Assembly (NCBI GenBank): GCA_964460035.1
Contig: CAYWPG010000003.1
Span: forward strand, 98,919 to 162,918
Origin: CAYWPG01 sp964460035
GTDB taxonomy: Bacteria; Pseudomonadota; Gammaproteobacteria; Nitrococcales; AK92
Reading direction: 5' to 3'
DNA length: 64,000 bases
Made by a program: the position numbers and the translations under genes. Under the pieces are notes generated by a model, which did no database searches, was not told the origin of the DNA, and saw only the letters and a list, made by a program, of their open reading frames with translations. Below are positions 14,687 through 24,635 of this stretch, in pieces (within the stretch, counting starts at the first letter, position 1; every line of letters begins with the position of its first letter).

Positions 14687-16807
14687 CTACATTCGTTTCC
14701 CGAACGACTTGATCAGGCTCGGGATATCGACGATCAGCGAAATCAGGCCATCGCCGGTAATAGTCGATCCGGCAATACCGGGCAGGCCATGCAACATTTT
14801 GCCCAGTGGTTTGATAACCACCTCTTCCAGCCCGAGCACTTCGTCGACCACGAAGCCTACCGCCTGGTTACCGATAACGACCGTAACCACCTGCCGCTCG
14901 CCCATGAGCTCCTTCGCGCCCTTGCTGCTCACGGCACCGTCCAGGCGCTGCAGCCAGCGCTCCAGGAAGAACAGCGGCATCGCCTTGTTGCGCACCATCA
15001 CCACGAGACGCCCATCGACAACGTTCGTGCGTGCAGACTCGAGCTCGAAAATCTCCCGCACGACCGACATGGGCAGCGCGAACTTGCGCCCCTGGACCAT
15101 GACCATCAGCGTCGGCAGGATCGCCAGCGTCAACGGAACCTTGATGCGCATCGTGGTGCCAACGCCCAGCTTGGACTCGATCTCGATCGAGCCATTCAGC
15201 TGCGAAATACGCGTCTTCACCACATCCATGCCAACGCCTCGGCCCGAGACATCGGATGCCTGTGTCTTGGTCGAGAAACCGGGCAGGAAAATCAGGTTGA
15301 AGCAGTCTTGTTCATCGAGCCGGGCCGCGGTTTCCTTGTCGATGAGCCCTTTCTCCACGACCTTGCGACGCAACAGCTCCGCGTCCATGCCCTTGCCGTC
15401 GTCGGCAATCGTGAGCAGGATGTGGTCGCCCTCTTGCTCGGCGGCCAGCAGGATACGGCCCACGCGCGGCTTGCCCGCCATCTCGCGGTCGCCCGGCTCC
15501 TCGATACCGTGGTCCACCGCGTTGCGCACCAAGTGCACCAACGGATCGGCCAACGCCTCTACCAGGTTCTTGTCGAGATCCGTTTCCTCGCCGCGCAGCT
15601 CAAGCTCTACTTCCTTCTTAAGACTGCGAGCAAGGTCTCGTACCACGCGTGGGAAGCGGCCGAATACCTTCTTGATCGGCTGCATGCGGGTCTTCATCAC
15701 CGCAGCCTGCAGATCGGAGGTGACCAATTCCAGATCGGAGACCGCTTGGTTCATGCGCTCGTCGTTGAGCAGCCCACGCAAGGTGCTCAGCCGGTTGCGC
15801 ACCAATACCAGCTCGCCGACCAGATTCATAATGTCGTCGAGCTTGGCCGTATCGACCCGGACGGTGGTTTCCGCCTTGATGCCCCCCTTGGCCCCACGGT
15901 CGCCGCTTTGCGGTTCGGCCGTCGTTGCGCGGGCGGCGGGCTTGCTCGCCGGCGGCGCCGCTTTCGCGGCTTTGGGAGCTTCGTCAGGCTTGACAGCCGG
16001 AGCCGCATCCTGTGCCGCTGGGGGGGCCGCATCGGCCACCTTCGCCACAGCACCCTGGGGCCCCTTGCCCTTGCCGTGCAGGCTGTCGAGCAGCCTCTCG
16101 AACTCGTCGTCGGTGATCTCGTCGCTGCCCGCTGCAGAGGCATCGGTATCAGCGGCCGGCGCGGACGCCGGCGCAGCGGCAGCAGACTTAAGCTCGCCCT
16201 GGGGTGCCTTGCCTTCGCCGTGAAGGCTGTCCAGTAAGCGCTCGAACTCCTCTTCGGTAATGTCATCGCCACCGCCGACAGGCTCCGACGGAGGAGACAA
16301 GGTATCGAGCAACGCCTCGAACTCGGCATCGGCATCGTCCACACCGGGCTGCGCAACCGCTTCAGGGGCAGCCGGAGTCGACGCAGCTTCCGGTGCAGCC
16401 TCCGGCGCCGCCTGTCCCTCGCCGGCGGCCAGGGCGACAAGCCGCTCCAGCAGCTCTTGCGGCGGTGGCGAAAGCTCGCGCCCCTCTTCCAGTTCGCCGA
16501 ACATGGAGTTGACGACATCGAGCGACTGTAACACCGCGTCCATCAATTCGGGCGTAACGCTTATGTCGCCCTGACGCAGCAGATTGAACAGATCCTCGGT
16601 GCGGTGGCAGATCTCTACGAGCGACTGGAGATTGAGAAAGCCGGCACCGCCCTTGATTGTATGGAAACCGCGAAAAACCGCGTTGAGCAGCTCGCCGTCG
16701 TCGGGGCGCTGCTCCAGATCTACCAGTTGCTCGCTGAGCGCCTCCAGTATCTCGCGGGACTCCACCAAGAAGTCCTGCACGATATCGTCTTCAATGTCGA
16801 TGCCCAT
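14687..16807 (-). CDS. cheA: Chemotaxis histidine kinase CheA
   Basis: 706 residues. Hpt domain with phosphorylated His49 in FRGFHTIKGGAGF; an acidic Ala/Pro linker holding two near-copies of a DDEFERLLDSLHG motif (also an EEEFERLLDSLHG form); dimerisation helices; an ATPase domain with LVRNAVDHGIE (N box), DDGKGMD and GRGVGMD (G boxes); and a C-terminal CheW-like domain. The linker motif resembles docking helices of other Hpt kinases and may bind CheY, CheB or CheZ; that is an inference. It lies between cheZ and cheB. Long minus-frame shadows on the opposite strand over this gene are artefacts of its GC-rich third positions. Confidence 0.97.
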   Translation of the reverse strand: MGIDIEDDIVQDFLVESREILEALSEQLVDLEQRPDDGELLNAVFRGFHTIKGGAGFLNLQSLVEICHRTEDLFNLLRQGDISVTPELMDAVLQSLDVVNSMFGELEEGRELSPPPQELLERLVALAAGEGQAAPEAAPEAASTPAAPEAVAQPGVDDADAEFEALLDTLSPPSEPVGGGDDITEEEFERLLDSLHGEGKAPQGELKSAAAAPASAPAADTDASAAGSDEITDDEFERLLDSLHGKGKGPQGAVAKVADAAPPAAQDAAPAVKPDEAPKAAKAAPPASKPAARATTAEPQSGDRGAKGGIKAETTVRVDTAKLDDIMNLVGELVLVRNRLSTLRGLLNDERMNQAVSDLELVTSDLQAAVMKTRMQPIKKVFGRFPRVVRDLARSLKKEVELELRGEETDLDKNLVEALADPLVHLVRNAVDHGIEEPGDREMAGKPRVGRILLAAEQEGDHILLTIADDGKGMDAELLRRKVVEKGLIDKETAARLDEQDCFNLIFLPGFSTKTQASDVSGRGVGMDVVKTRISQLNGSIEIESKLGVGTTMRIKVPLTLAILPTLMVMVQGRKFALPMSVVREIFELESARTNVVDGRLVVMVRNKAMPLFFLERWLQRLDGAVSSKGAKELMGERQVVTVVIGNQAVGFVVDEVLGLEEVVIKPLGKMLHGLPGIAGSTITGDGLISLIVDIPSLIKSFGKRM

Positions 16808-16863
16808 GGCGAAAACCTACTCATTTGGTCCCATACCTCTCGGGTTCGGCGCCTACGCCAGTA

Positions 16864-17613
16864 CTAGAACCCAAGGCTGGAGAGGAGCTGATCGACATCG
16901 TCCTGGCCGTGAACGACGCCTGCATCCTTCGTACCGGGGACGTACGGCCCTTCCAGCCGCATCCCGGCGCTTTCATTCTTATCGGCAGGTTCCCGCTTTT
17001 CCTCAACCATGCGGGCACCGGAGAGACGAATCAGATCCACCAGGCTTTGTTCGACCTCTTGCACCAGGTTAATCACCCGGCGAATGATCTGCCCGGTCAG
17101 GTCTTGATAGTCCTGGGCCATCAGCGCCTCGGTGAGATTGGCTTGAATCTGGCCGCCTTCGCTGCGGACGACCCCTAGGAACTCGTCCAAGTCGCGGCTG
17201 AGCTGGCGGAACTCCTCGACAGTGAGTTGACGCGCGCGAAACTTGGCCCACTGCTCCTGAAGCACCTGCGCCCGCTCGGTCACCTTATCGATCAGCGGTA
17301 CGCTCGCATCGATCGCGTTGAGCGTGCGATGCGCCGCCTGCTCCGTCATGTTGATGACGTAATTCAGTCGCTCGCGGGCGTCGGGAATTTCGCTGGAGGC
17401 AATGTCGGACAACCGGCTGTCGAGCCTGAACGCCTTGATCGACTCGTGCAGCTCACGGGTGAGAGTGCCGATCTCGCGAAATAGCGAAGTTTCTCGGATA
17501 CGCGTCAACTCATCGACAATGGCCTCGGCTTCGGCGTGATCGCCTGCTTCAATAGCGGCGATCAGCGCACGTGCTGCCTCCAGATACCCGAGGTTTCTGC
17601 TCGCGTCGAACAA
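16864..17613 (-). CDS. cheZ: CheY-P phosphatase CheZ
   Basis: 249 residues, a long helical hairpin protein. The phosphatase motif DYQDLTGQ is at 168-175 (Asp171 and Gln175 are the expected active residues). The C-terminal end, GVVHGQDDVDQLLSSLGF, matches the CheY-binding peptide of CheZ. The start appears to be TTG at 17613, three bases after the cheY stop, with GGAGAG upstream; a non-ATG start with tight coupling to cheY is plausible. Confidence 0.93.
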   Translation of the reverse strand: MFDASRNLGYLEAARALIAAIEAGDHAEAEAIVDELTRIRETSLFREIGTLTRELHESIKAFRLDSRLSDIASSEIPDARERLNYVINMTEQAAHRTLNAIDASVPLIDKVTERAQVLQEQWAKFRARQLTVEEFRQLSRDLDEFLGVVRSEGGQIQANLTEALMAQDYQDLTGQIIRRVINLVQEVEQSLVDLIRLSGARMVEEKREPADKNESAGMRLEGPYVPGTKDAGVVHGQDDVDQLLSSLGF

Positions 17614-17616
17614 AGC

Positions 17617-18015
17617 TCACTCTCCCGCGTTGATGCGCTCAAAGATCTTTTCGATCTTTTCCTTCAACGTGATGGCAGTGAACGGCTTGACGATGTAACC
17701 ATTAACGCCTGCCTCAGCAGCGGCAATGATCTGCTCGCGCTTGGCTTCCGCCGTTACCATCAGAACGGGAAGCTTGGAGAGTGCCGGATCGGCGCGCACC
17801 GCTTTCAGAAGCTCCATACCCGTCATACCGGGCATGTTCCAGTCGGTGATGAGGAAATCGAATCCTCCCTTCTTGAGCATCGGCAGGGCGGTGCTGCCAT
17901 CGTCGGCTTCTTGCGTATTGGTGAAGCCCAGGTCGCGCATCAGGTTCTTGATAATTCTGCGCATCGTGGAGAAGTCGTCCACGATCAGAATTCTCATGTT
18001 CTTATCGATTGCCAC
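17617..18015 (-). CDS. cheY: Chemotaxis response regulator CheY
   Basis: 132 residues, a stand-alone receiver domain. Acidic pocket IVDD, phospho-acceptor Asp58 in ITDWNMPGMTG, switch Thr in MVTAEAKR and the conserved Lys in IVKPFT are all present. The DWNMPGM signature is that of the flagellar-motor CheY. It lies between fliA and cheZ and is probably co-transcribed with them. It should bind FliM and FliN when phosphorylated and change the rotation direction. Confidence 0.97.
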   Translation of the reverse strand: MAIDKNMRILIVDDFSTMRRIIKNLMRDLGFTNTQEADDGSTALPMLKKGGFDFLITDWNMPGMTGMELLKAVRADPALSKLPVLMVTAEAKREQIIAAAEAGVNGYIVKPFTAITLKEKIEKIFERINAGE

Positions 18016-18124
18016 CGTTAAGTCCCCTCTAACAGGCGTATCACGCCCTTCGTGCCTTGATGGTAGGCATGCTGCGTACAGTCAAAGGTATTTGGTTTTC
18101 GCGACACGCGGCCCGGAGGAAAAG

Positions 18125-18853
18125 CTAGTCCTCGCTGACCCACTCGGCCATCTGAGTGCGAAGCTTTAGCATGATACGGCCGTGAATCTGGCTGACCCGC
18201 GACTCGCTTACCCCAAGCACTGCGCCAATCTCGCGCAGATTGAGCTCTTCGTCGTAATACAGAGCCATCACCAAGCGCTCGCGCTCGGGCAACGCAGCGA
18301 TAGCCTGAGCCAGCGCCTTCTGAAAACCGTGCTCTTCGAGCATGCCCAGAGGACCCGGGCCTTCGGCGGCCGGCTCGTGCGCTTCGCCAAGCTCGGGGTC
18401 TTCTTCGTCAATGCTAAACAACTTCGAGCACGAAACGTCCTGCAGTATCTGATGATACTCGTCCAGCGTGATGCCCAATTCCTCGACGATCTCGGCATCG
18501 CTGGGATCGCGCCCAGTACGATTGGCCAGGCGCCGCACAGCCTCCGCGACTTCGCGTGCCTTGCGGTGCACGGAGCGCGGCGTCCAATCCATCCGCCGCA
18601 CCTCATCGAGCATCGCGCCGCGGATGCGTATGCTCGCATAGGTCTGAAAACTCGCGCCTTGGGATGCGTCGTACTGCCGGGAAGCTTCCAGCAGTCCGAT
18701 CATGCCCGCCTGGATCAGATCGTCCAGCTGCACCGCAGCCGGCAGACGCGCCATCAGATGATGCGCCAGCCGTTTGACCAACGGGGCATGCTGGACGACG
18801 AAATCGTTCTCGCCTTGCCGTTGCACGGCACTGTACATCGCATGGCCGTTCAT
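18125..18853 (-). CDS. fliA: Flagellar sigma factor FliA (sigma-28)
   Basis: 242 residues from ATG 18853, which has GGAGG upstream at a good distance; the longer frame is rejected. Region 2 shows LVKRLAHHLMARLPAAVQL and DLIQAGMIGLLEA; region 4 ends with NLREIGAVLGVSESRVSQIH. FliA directs RNA polymerase to late flagellar and chemotaxis promoters. At least five elements in this window match its consensus with a 15-bp spacer. FlgM, its anti-sigma factor, is encoded at 59025. It sits between fleN and cheY as in Pseudomonas. Confidence 0.97.
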   Translation of the reverse strand: MNGHAMYSAVQRQGENDFVVQHAPLVKRLAHHLMARLPAAVQLDDLIQAGMIGLLEASRQYDASQGASFQTYASIRIRGAMLDEVRRMDWTPRSVHRKAREVAEAVRRLANRTGRDPSDAEIVEELGITLDEYHQILQDVSCSKLFSIDEEDPELGEAHEPAAEGPGPLGMLEEHGFQKALAQAIAALPERERLVMALYYDEELNLREIGAVLGVSESRVSQIHGRIMLKLRTQMAEWVSED

Positions 18854-18959
18854 AGCGCAGCCTCCGCGATGATGCATCGTGCGCACCCGGTGGCATCCGC
18901 CCAAGGGCCCCGTTCGGCATCGATGCGCAGGCTGTAAGATGTCTGCAAGCGCTTGGCCA

Positions 18960-19844
18960 TCACATCGCCTCCTCGCCGCCCATGCCGAAATGAATCAAAC
19001 GCTCGACGAAGAACTCGAGGTGTCCTTCCGCGCTGGTGGGAAGCGGCCATTTCTCGACGCGCCGCGCCAGCTCCCCATACGCCCGCGCCGCCGCGCTGCC
19101 CGGATAAGCGAGCACCACGGGACGCTGACGCTGTACTGCGTTGCGCAGGAATTCGTCCTCCGGGATACACCCCGCATAGTCCAGCGTCACATCGAGAAAG
19201 CGCGTAGTCGCCTTGGAAAGCTTCTCGAACAAGCGCTGGCCTTCTTCGGCATCGCGGGTGCGATTGGCAACGATGTGCAACCGTTGCACCCCATAGCCGC
19301 AATTCAGCACCTTGATCAGCGCGTAAGCGTCGGTGATCGACGAAGGCTCGTCGCAGACCACCACCAGCACATCGCGGGCGGCGCGGGCAAAGCTGACCAC
19401 GCCATCGGAAATGCCGGCAGCGGTATCCACGATCAGGTAATCCAGCTCATCGCTCAGTTCGCTGAAGCTGCGAATGAGCCCGATATGCTCCGCGTGGCTC
19501 AGATCCGCCATCCGCTGGATACCGGACGACGCGGGCACGATCTTGATACCGCCGGGACCGTCGATAATCACCTCTTCCAGCGTCGACCGTCCCTCGATGA
19601 CATGACCGAGGTTTCGGCGCGGGCTAAGGCCCAGCAACACGTCTACATTGCCCAGCCCTAGATCGGCGTCCATCAGCATGACCTGACGTCCGAGCGCCGA
19701 GAGCGCCGCTGCCAGATTGACCGACACGTTGGTCTTGCCGACGCCGCCCTTGCCGCTGCTTACAGCGATTACTTTTACCGGTTTGGCGTTTGCCATCCGT
19801 CGCAGGCCTGCAGCCTGATCTTCGTTCAAGTAACTAGCTAGCAT
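18960..19844 (-). CDS. fleN: MinD-like ATPase FleN (FlhG)
   Basis: 294 residues. The deviant Walker A GKGGVGKTN is at 31-39, with DADLGLGNVDVLLG after it and LIVDTAAGISDGV as Walker B. An N-terminal extension YLNEDQAAGLRRM resembles the segment of FleN/FlhG that stimulates the FlhF GTPase. In pseudomonads and vibrios FleN limits flagellar number by restraining FleQ and opposing FlhF. The gene overlaps flhF by 11 bases. The presence of both FlhF and FleN implies a controlled, probably polar, flagellum. Confidence 0.95.
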   Translation of the reverse strand: MLASYLNEDQAAGLRRMANAKPVKVIAVSSGKGGVGKTNVSVNLAAALSALGRQVMLMDADLGLGNVDVLLGLSPRRNLGHVIEGRSTLEEVIIDGPGGIKIVPASSGIQRMADLSHAEHIGLIRSFSELSDELDYLIVDTAAGISDGVVSFARAARDVLVVVCDEPSSITDAYALIKVLNCGYGVQRLHIVANRTRDAEEGQRLFEKLSKATTRFLDVTLDYAGCIPEDEFLRNAVQRQRPVVLAYPGSAAARAYGELARRVEKWPLPTSAEGHLEFFVERLIHFGMGGEEAM

Positions 19845-21225
19845 TAGCCGTACCGTCGAACGTTAGCGCCAGCATTTCGTCATCCAATTCCTGACGATAA
19901 CGCTTGACGAGCGATATTGCCTTCTCGATCAACTTTTCGCCCCTGGCCGGCGTCAAGTCTTCCGGAACCCGCTGGCCGACGCCCAAATACGCCAACGGCA
20001 CCCGATAACGCAGCGCGGCAGTCAGCACGCCGCCGAGACTGGTCGCCTCATCGAGTTTGGTGATCACGCACGCAGACGGCCGCACCCCCTTGAAAGCCCG
20101 CATCACCTCATTCATCGTCGCCAGTTGTGCGTTTGCCGACAGCACCAGGTAGCTGCGGATGTCGAATTTATTCTCCTGAAGCGTTTGGAACTGCTCGGAC
20201 AGGCGTATATCGCGCTGCCCCATACCAGCCGTGTCTATCAACACGAGCCGCTTGCTACGCAGCGACTCCAGTACCTCGGTCAGCTCTTCCGGCGTCTTCG
20301 CCACATGCATGGGAACACCCAGAATGCGCGCAAAACTGCGCAGCTGGTCCTGTGCCCCGATCCGGAAATTATCGGTGCTGATCAGCGCAACATGTTGTTT
20401 GCCATGGCGCAGCGCAAAGCGCGCTGCCAGCTTCGCGACGGTCGTGGTCTTGCCCACGCCCGTCGGCCCGATCATGGCCACGATGCCGCCTTCTTCGAGC
20501 AGATTATGGGCCGACATGGGCAGATGCTGCTGAATCAGCGTCAGAATCCGCTCCCAGCAACGCTCCGGATCCACCCCGCCTTCCTTGTCTATCACATGCT
20601 CGACTAGCTTGCGGCAAATGTCCGGTGCCAATCCCATGTCCGCCAGCTGCCTGAGCAGCAACGCCCGTACTGGCTGCTGGCGTCCCATGTGGCTCCATTC
20701 CATCAGCGCGACCTGATTCTCGAACAGCGCGCGTAAAGTCCTGACCTCTTCGCGCAGCTCACGCAGTACCGGGTCTTGACTCCATTCGACCTGGATCGCC
20801 GCTGTGCGCCGCTTCTGTTCTTCCGCCTCTCTGGCTGCTGCGAGCGCTTCCGGATTCAGCGCCCGCGCCGGCTCGTCCACCGTGCGTGTCCGGCTGCGCA
20901 GCACCTCCTCAAGATCGTCATCGACAGCGACGTTGATTTTTTGGCGCTGCAGGCGCTCGGGCGTCACGTCGTTGACAGGCAGCTGAGCCCGGCGGCGCAG
21001 GTGCTCGAGCGTGCTGGCGAAACTATTGCGGGCCTCCAGTTGCGCATCCTCTTCCCGGCTAGCGGCGGCAGCGATCACGCGCTCGTCGTAGTCGATCGCC
21101 GAGATCACCTCCACGCCGCCTTCCACATTGCGGCTGGAGAGAATGACTGCGTCCGGGCCGTGCTCCTCACGAACCTTCAGCATGGCCTGGCGCATGTTCT
21201 CAGCAAAGATACGCTTGATCTTCAT
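19834..21225 (-). CDS. flhF: Signal-recognition-type GTPase FlhF
   Basis: 463 residues. A variable N-terminal region of about 145 residues starts with MKIKRIFAENMRQAM; then comes an NG domain of the SRP type with P-loop GPTGVGKTT (253-261), DNFRIGAQDQL, LIDTAGMGQRD and TKLDEA. FlhF places the new flagellum at the pole in monopolar bacteria. It starts 43 bases after flhA ends and overlaps fleN. Confidence 0.97.
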   Translation of the reverse strand: MKIKRIFAENMRQAMLKVREEHGPDAVILSSRNVEGGVEVISAIDYDERVIAAAASREEDAQLEARNSFASTLEHLRRRAQLPVNDVTPERLQRQKINVAVDDDLEEVLRSRTRTVDEPARALNPEALAAAREAEEQKRRTAAIQVEWSQDPVLRELREEVRTLRALFENQVALMEWSHMGRQQPVRALLLRQLADMGLAPDICRKLVEHVIDKEGGVDPERCWERILTLIQQHLPMSAHNLLEEGGIVAMIGPTGVGKTTTVAKLAARFALRHGKQHVALISTDNFRIGAQDQLRSFARILGVPMHVAKTPEELTEVLESLRSKRLVLIDTAGMGQRDIRLSEQFQTLQENKFDIRSYLVLSANAQLATMNEVMRAFKGVRPSACVITKLDEATSLGGVLTAALRYRVPLAYLGVGQRVPEDLTPARGEKLIEKAISLVKRYRQELDDEMLALTFDGTANAS

Positions 21226-21268
21226 AACCCACCCTTGTTCGTCCCCGCCGCCGCAGACCTAACCTGGG

Positions 21269-23365
21269 TTACAACCCGTCCTGGCCGACGTGCCCAACGA
21301 TGCGAATCTGCTTGTCGTCGGGCACCTCGGTATAAGACAGCACGTGCAGGTTTGGAATGCTGTGCCGCGTCAGCCGATACAACCAGCTGCGCAACTGCGG
21401 TGCGGTGAGCACCACGGCCGGTTGACCGGCCATTTCCTGTCTCTGTGCTGCCTCCGTCAGCGATTGCTGCAGGCGATCCGCAAGCCCCGGTTCGAAGCCG
21501 CCGACCCCATTTCCCGTCCCCTGCATCGTATCTAGCAATAACTGTTCCAACTGCGGCTCCAAGGTGATCACCGGCAGCTCGTTGCCCACGCCGCAAATGT
21601 TTTGAACGATCATGCGGCCTAACGCCTCGCGCACCGCCATCGTCAATTGCGCCGGATCGCGGGTGCGTGAGCCATGATCCGCCAAAGTTTCGACGATCGT
21701 GCGGGTATCGCGAATGGGGACCCGTTCGCTTAGCAGGTTCTGCATCACCTTGACCACTACCGACAGCGGCAGCGTATTGGGCACCAGTTCCTCGACCAGC
21801 TTGGGCTGAGTCTGGCTGAGAATATCCAGCAGCTTCTGGACTTCCTCGTGGCCGAGCAGCTGATGGGCATTGTTCTGGATGATCTGGCTAAGATGGGTAG
21901 CCACCACCGTGCCGGCGTCCACCACGGTATACCCCATCATTTGGGCATGGTCGCGCTGGGACGGCTCTATCCAATAGGCTTCCAGCCCGAAGGCGGGGTC
22001 GCGCGTCGGCGTGCCGTCGATCTTGCCGTGCACGGAACCGGGGTTGATCGCCATCTCGCGGTTGGGCTGTATATCCGCTTCCGCCAGCGGCACGCCGTGT
22101 ATGCTGATACGGTAAGCGTTCGGCGCCAAGTCCAGGTTATCGCGGATGTGCACCGGCTGTATGAGAAATCCCAGGTCCTGCGACAGCTTCTTGCGCACGC
22201 CCTTGATGCGGGTAAGCAACTGCCCGCCTTGTTTGCGATCCACCAGCGGAATGAGGCCGTAACCCACCTCGAGCCCAATTACGTCCACCGGCGGCACATC
22301 GTCCCAGGTAAGCTCCCTCTGCTCGGGCAGCACCTCGGGTCTGGGCGCGGCTTGCGCGGTGGTTTGCTCCTCGCGCTCGCGTTCGCTCTGACTCTTCTTT
22401 ACGTACCATGCGGCCGCGCCGCACAGCAGGGCGAAGGTGAGAAAGGGCAGATTCGGCATGCCGGGAATCAGGCCCAGGAGCCCCACGATGGCGGCAGCGA
22501 CGATCAACACCTGCGGGTTGTTGAACATCTGCCCGAGCATGGCTCCGGACATGTCCTGCGCATCGGATACACGAGTCACCAGAATCGCCGTCGCGGTTGA
22601 GAGCAACAGCGCCGGGATCTGCGCCACCAGACCGTCACCTATGGTCAGCAAGGTGTACGTGCGAAGCGCCTCGGTGAAAGGCAGCTGGTGCTGCAACAGG
22701 CCGATGCCTATCCCGCCGATGACGTTGATGAACAGAATCAATATGCCGGCGATGGCGTCGCCGCGTACGAACTTGCTGGCACCGTCCATCGCGCCGTAGA
22801 AATCGGCCTCCTGCGCAACCTCCGCCCGCCGCTCACGGGCCTGATCCTGAGTGATCAGGCCGGCGTTCAGATCGGCGTCTATAGCCATCTGCTTGCCCGG
22901 CAGGGCGTCCAGGGTGAAACGCGCGCTTACCTCGGAAATACGGCCGGCGCCTTTGGTGACCACAACGAAGTTGATGATCACCAAGATCACAAAGACCACG
23001 AAGCCGACCGCGAAATTGCCGCCCACCACGAACTCGCCGAACGCCTCGATCACCTTGCCGGCCGCGCCAGTGCCGTTGTGCCCCTCCAGCAATACCACAC
23101 GGGTGGAGGCCACGTTCAACGCCAGGCGGAACAGCGTGGCCACTAGCAGCACAGTCGGAAACAACGCGAAATCCAGCGGACGCAGCGTGTAGATCGCGAC
23201 CAGCAGAACCACCAGCGACAACACGATGTTGAAGGTGAACAGCATGTCGAGAACCAGCGGCGCCAGCGGGATGACCATCATCATCAGCAGGGCGATCACC
23301 ATTAGCGGTGTGCCTATCCCGCGGCGGCCTATCTCGCGGAAAATGTTGAGCGCGACAGCGTTCAT
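21269..23365 (-). CDS. flhA: Flagellar export gate protein FlhA
   Basis: 698 residues. Eight or so hydrophobic spans fill the first half, with the FHIPEP signature region ISEVSARFTLDALPGKQMAI between them; the second half is the soluble substrate- and chaperone-docking domain. Length is normal for the family. The start overlaps the end of flhB by several bases, so the two are coupled. In pseudomonads flhA often has its own promoter; none is evident here. Confidence 0.97.
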   Translation of the reverse strand: MNAVALNIFREIGRRGIGTPLMVIALLMMMVIPLAPLVLDMLFTFNIVLSLVVLLVAIYTLRPLDFALFPTVLLVATLFRLALNVASTRVVLLEGHNGTGAAGKVIEAFGEFVVGGNFAVGFVVFVILVIINFVVVTKGAGRISEVSARFTLDALPGKQMAIDADLNAGLITQDQARERRAEVAQEADFYGAMDGASKFVRGDAIAGILILFINVIGGIGIGLLQHQLPFTEALRTYTLLTIGDGLVAQIPALLLSTATAILVTRVSDAQDMSGAMLGQMFNNPQVLIVAAAIVGLLGLIPGMPNLPFLTFALLCGAAAWYVKKSQSEREREEQTTAQAAPRPEVLPEQRELTWDDVPPVDVIGLEVGYGLIPLVDRKQGGQLLTRIKGVRKKLSQDLGFLIQPVHIRDNLDLAPNAYRISIHGVPLAEADIQPNREMAINPGSVHGKIDGTPTRDPAFGLEAYWIEPSQRDHAQMMGYTVVDAGTVVATHLSQIIQNNAHQLLGHEEVQKLLDILSQTQPKLVEELVPNTLPLSVVVKVMQNLLSERVPIRDTRTIVETLADHGSRTRDPAQLTMAVREALGRMIVQNICGVGNELPVITLEPQLEQLLLDTMQGTGNGVGGFEPGLADRLQQSLTEAAQRQEMAGQPAVVLTAPQLRSWLYRLTRHSIPNLHVLSYTEVPDDKQIRIVGHVGQDGL

Positions 23366-23371
23366 TACGGT

Positions 23372-24526
23372 TTATTGTTCCTCTTCACCACGTCGCACGT
23401 ACTGGGCGAACTCCTCCGGCACCTCAGGCTCGGGCTTGACGGGTCGTTCCTCTGGCATGCGCACGGTCTTGAGCTGATAGATGTATGCCAGCACCTGAGC
23501 CACTGCCAAATACAGGCCGGCAGGCACCTCTTCCTCCAGCTCGGTCGTGTAATACAGCGCCCGCGCCAGGGGCGGCGCCTCGAATAGCGGCACCCCATGT
23601 TCGGTGGCCAGCTCGCGAATCTTCAGCGCCACCTCGCCAACGCCCTTCGCCACCACTTGCGGCGCCTTCATCTTCACTTGGTCGTACTGCAGCGCAACGG
23701 CGAAGTGCGTGGGGTTGGTGATGACCACATCCGCCTCGGGCACTTTCTCCATCATCCGTCCTTGGGCGATTTCGCGCTGCAGCTGACGAATCCGGCTCTT
23801 GACCTCGGGCTTGCCCTCGGTTTGCTTGTACTCGTCCTTGAGCTCCTGTTTGGTCATGCGCAGTTTCTTTCGGTACTCGAAGAGCTGGTAGGGCACGTCG
23901 ACGGCGGCAACCAGCAGTAAGGCTGCCGCCAGCGCAAAGAACGCCCAGTAGAGCAGCTTGGCGCCATGCGCAACGCCGCTCTCCAAGCCGGTGGCGCCGA
24001 GCATCCGGTAATCGTTCTGAAACCCCCACATCAGCAGCGCGCCGACCCCGCCCACTAGCACGACTTTCGCGACCGCTTTGAGCAGTTCCATCAGCGCGTT
24101 GGGGCCAAACATTCGCTTCAACCCCTTCAGGGGGTTCAGTTTGCCGAACTTGGGCTGCAGCGCCTGCACGCTCATGGACCAGCCGCCAATCAGGGCCGGC
24201 GTGAGCAAAGCCACCACCAGCATCAGTACGGCGAAAGGCGCAACGATGAGCAGCCCGCGCCCGATAAAGCCGCGTGCGTGGTCGAAGATCCCCCGATTGC
24301 TGAAAATCAACTCGCGGCCGGGTTGGAAGGCGACCTCCATCACCCCCATCAGCTCCGAGCCCATGTAGCCGCCAAACGCCATGAGTCCAAAAGCGGCCGC
24401 GATCATCACCATCGCGGTATTGAGCTCGCGCGATCGCGGAACCTCTCCTTTCTCCTTCGCCTCTCTAAGGCGTTTAGGAGTAGGTTCTTCTGTTTTCTCC
24501 TGGCCGTCTTGATTCTCTTCTGCCAT
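23372..24526 (-). CDS. flhB: Flagellar export switch protein FlhB
   Basis: 384 residues. The N-terminal EKTEEPTPKRL signature, four membrane spans, and the cytoplasmic domain with the self-cleavage site NPTH at 271-274 are intact. It sets the change from rod/hook to filament export together with FliK. A second, stand-alone copy of the post-cleavage domain exists at 10114-10413. A longer-than-usual gap of 109 bases lies between fliR and flhB. Confidence 0.97.
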   Translation of the reverse strand: MAEENQDGQEKTEEPTPKRLREAKEKGEVPRSRELNTAMVMIAAAFGLMAFGGYMGSELMGVMEVAFQPGRELIFSNRGIFDHARGFIGRGLLIVAPFAVLMLVVALLTPALIGGWSMSVQALQPKFGKLNPLKGLKRMFGPNALMELLKAVAKVVLVGGVGALLMWGFQNDYRMLGATGLESGVAHGAKLLYWAFFALAAALLLVAAVDVPYQLFEYRKKLRMTKQELKDEYKQTEGKPEVKSRIRQLQREIAQGRMMEKVPEADVVITNPTHFAVALQYDQVKMKAPQVVAKGVGEVALKIRELATEHGVPLFEAPPLARALYYTTELEEEVPAGLYLAVAQVLAYIYQLKTVRMPEERPVKPEPEVPEEFAQYVRRGEEEQ

Positions 24527-24635
24527 GGCAGGATCCGGCGGTTATATGGCTGGGTGTCAGAACGCTGACGGTTTGCAAGGAAAGGTAGCAATTTGCGGGC
24601 CAGCGGCATGCCGCCTTCAAGCACGCTGCTTTGCG

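Noticed and set aside
14709..16237. Two long plus-strand open frames (504 and 482 codons) opposite cheA
   Set aside because: They are shadows of the GC-rich cheA gene. The minus-strand product carries all CheA domains, and the plus frames have Ser/Thr/Arg or His/Gln/Arg-rich composition with no family signature or ribosome site.
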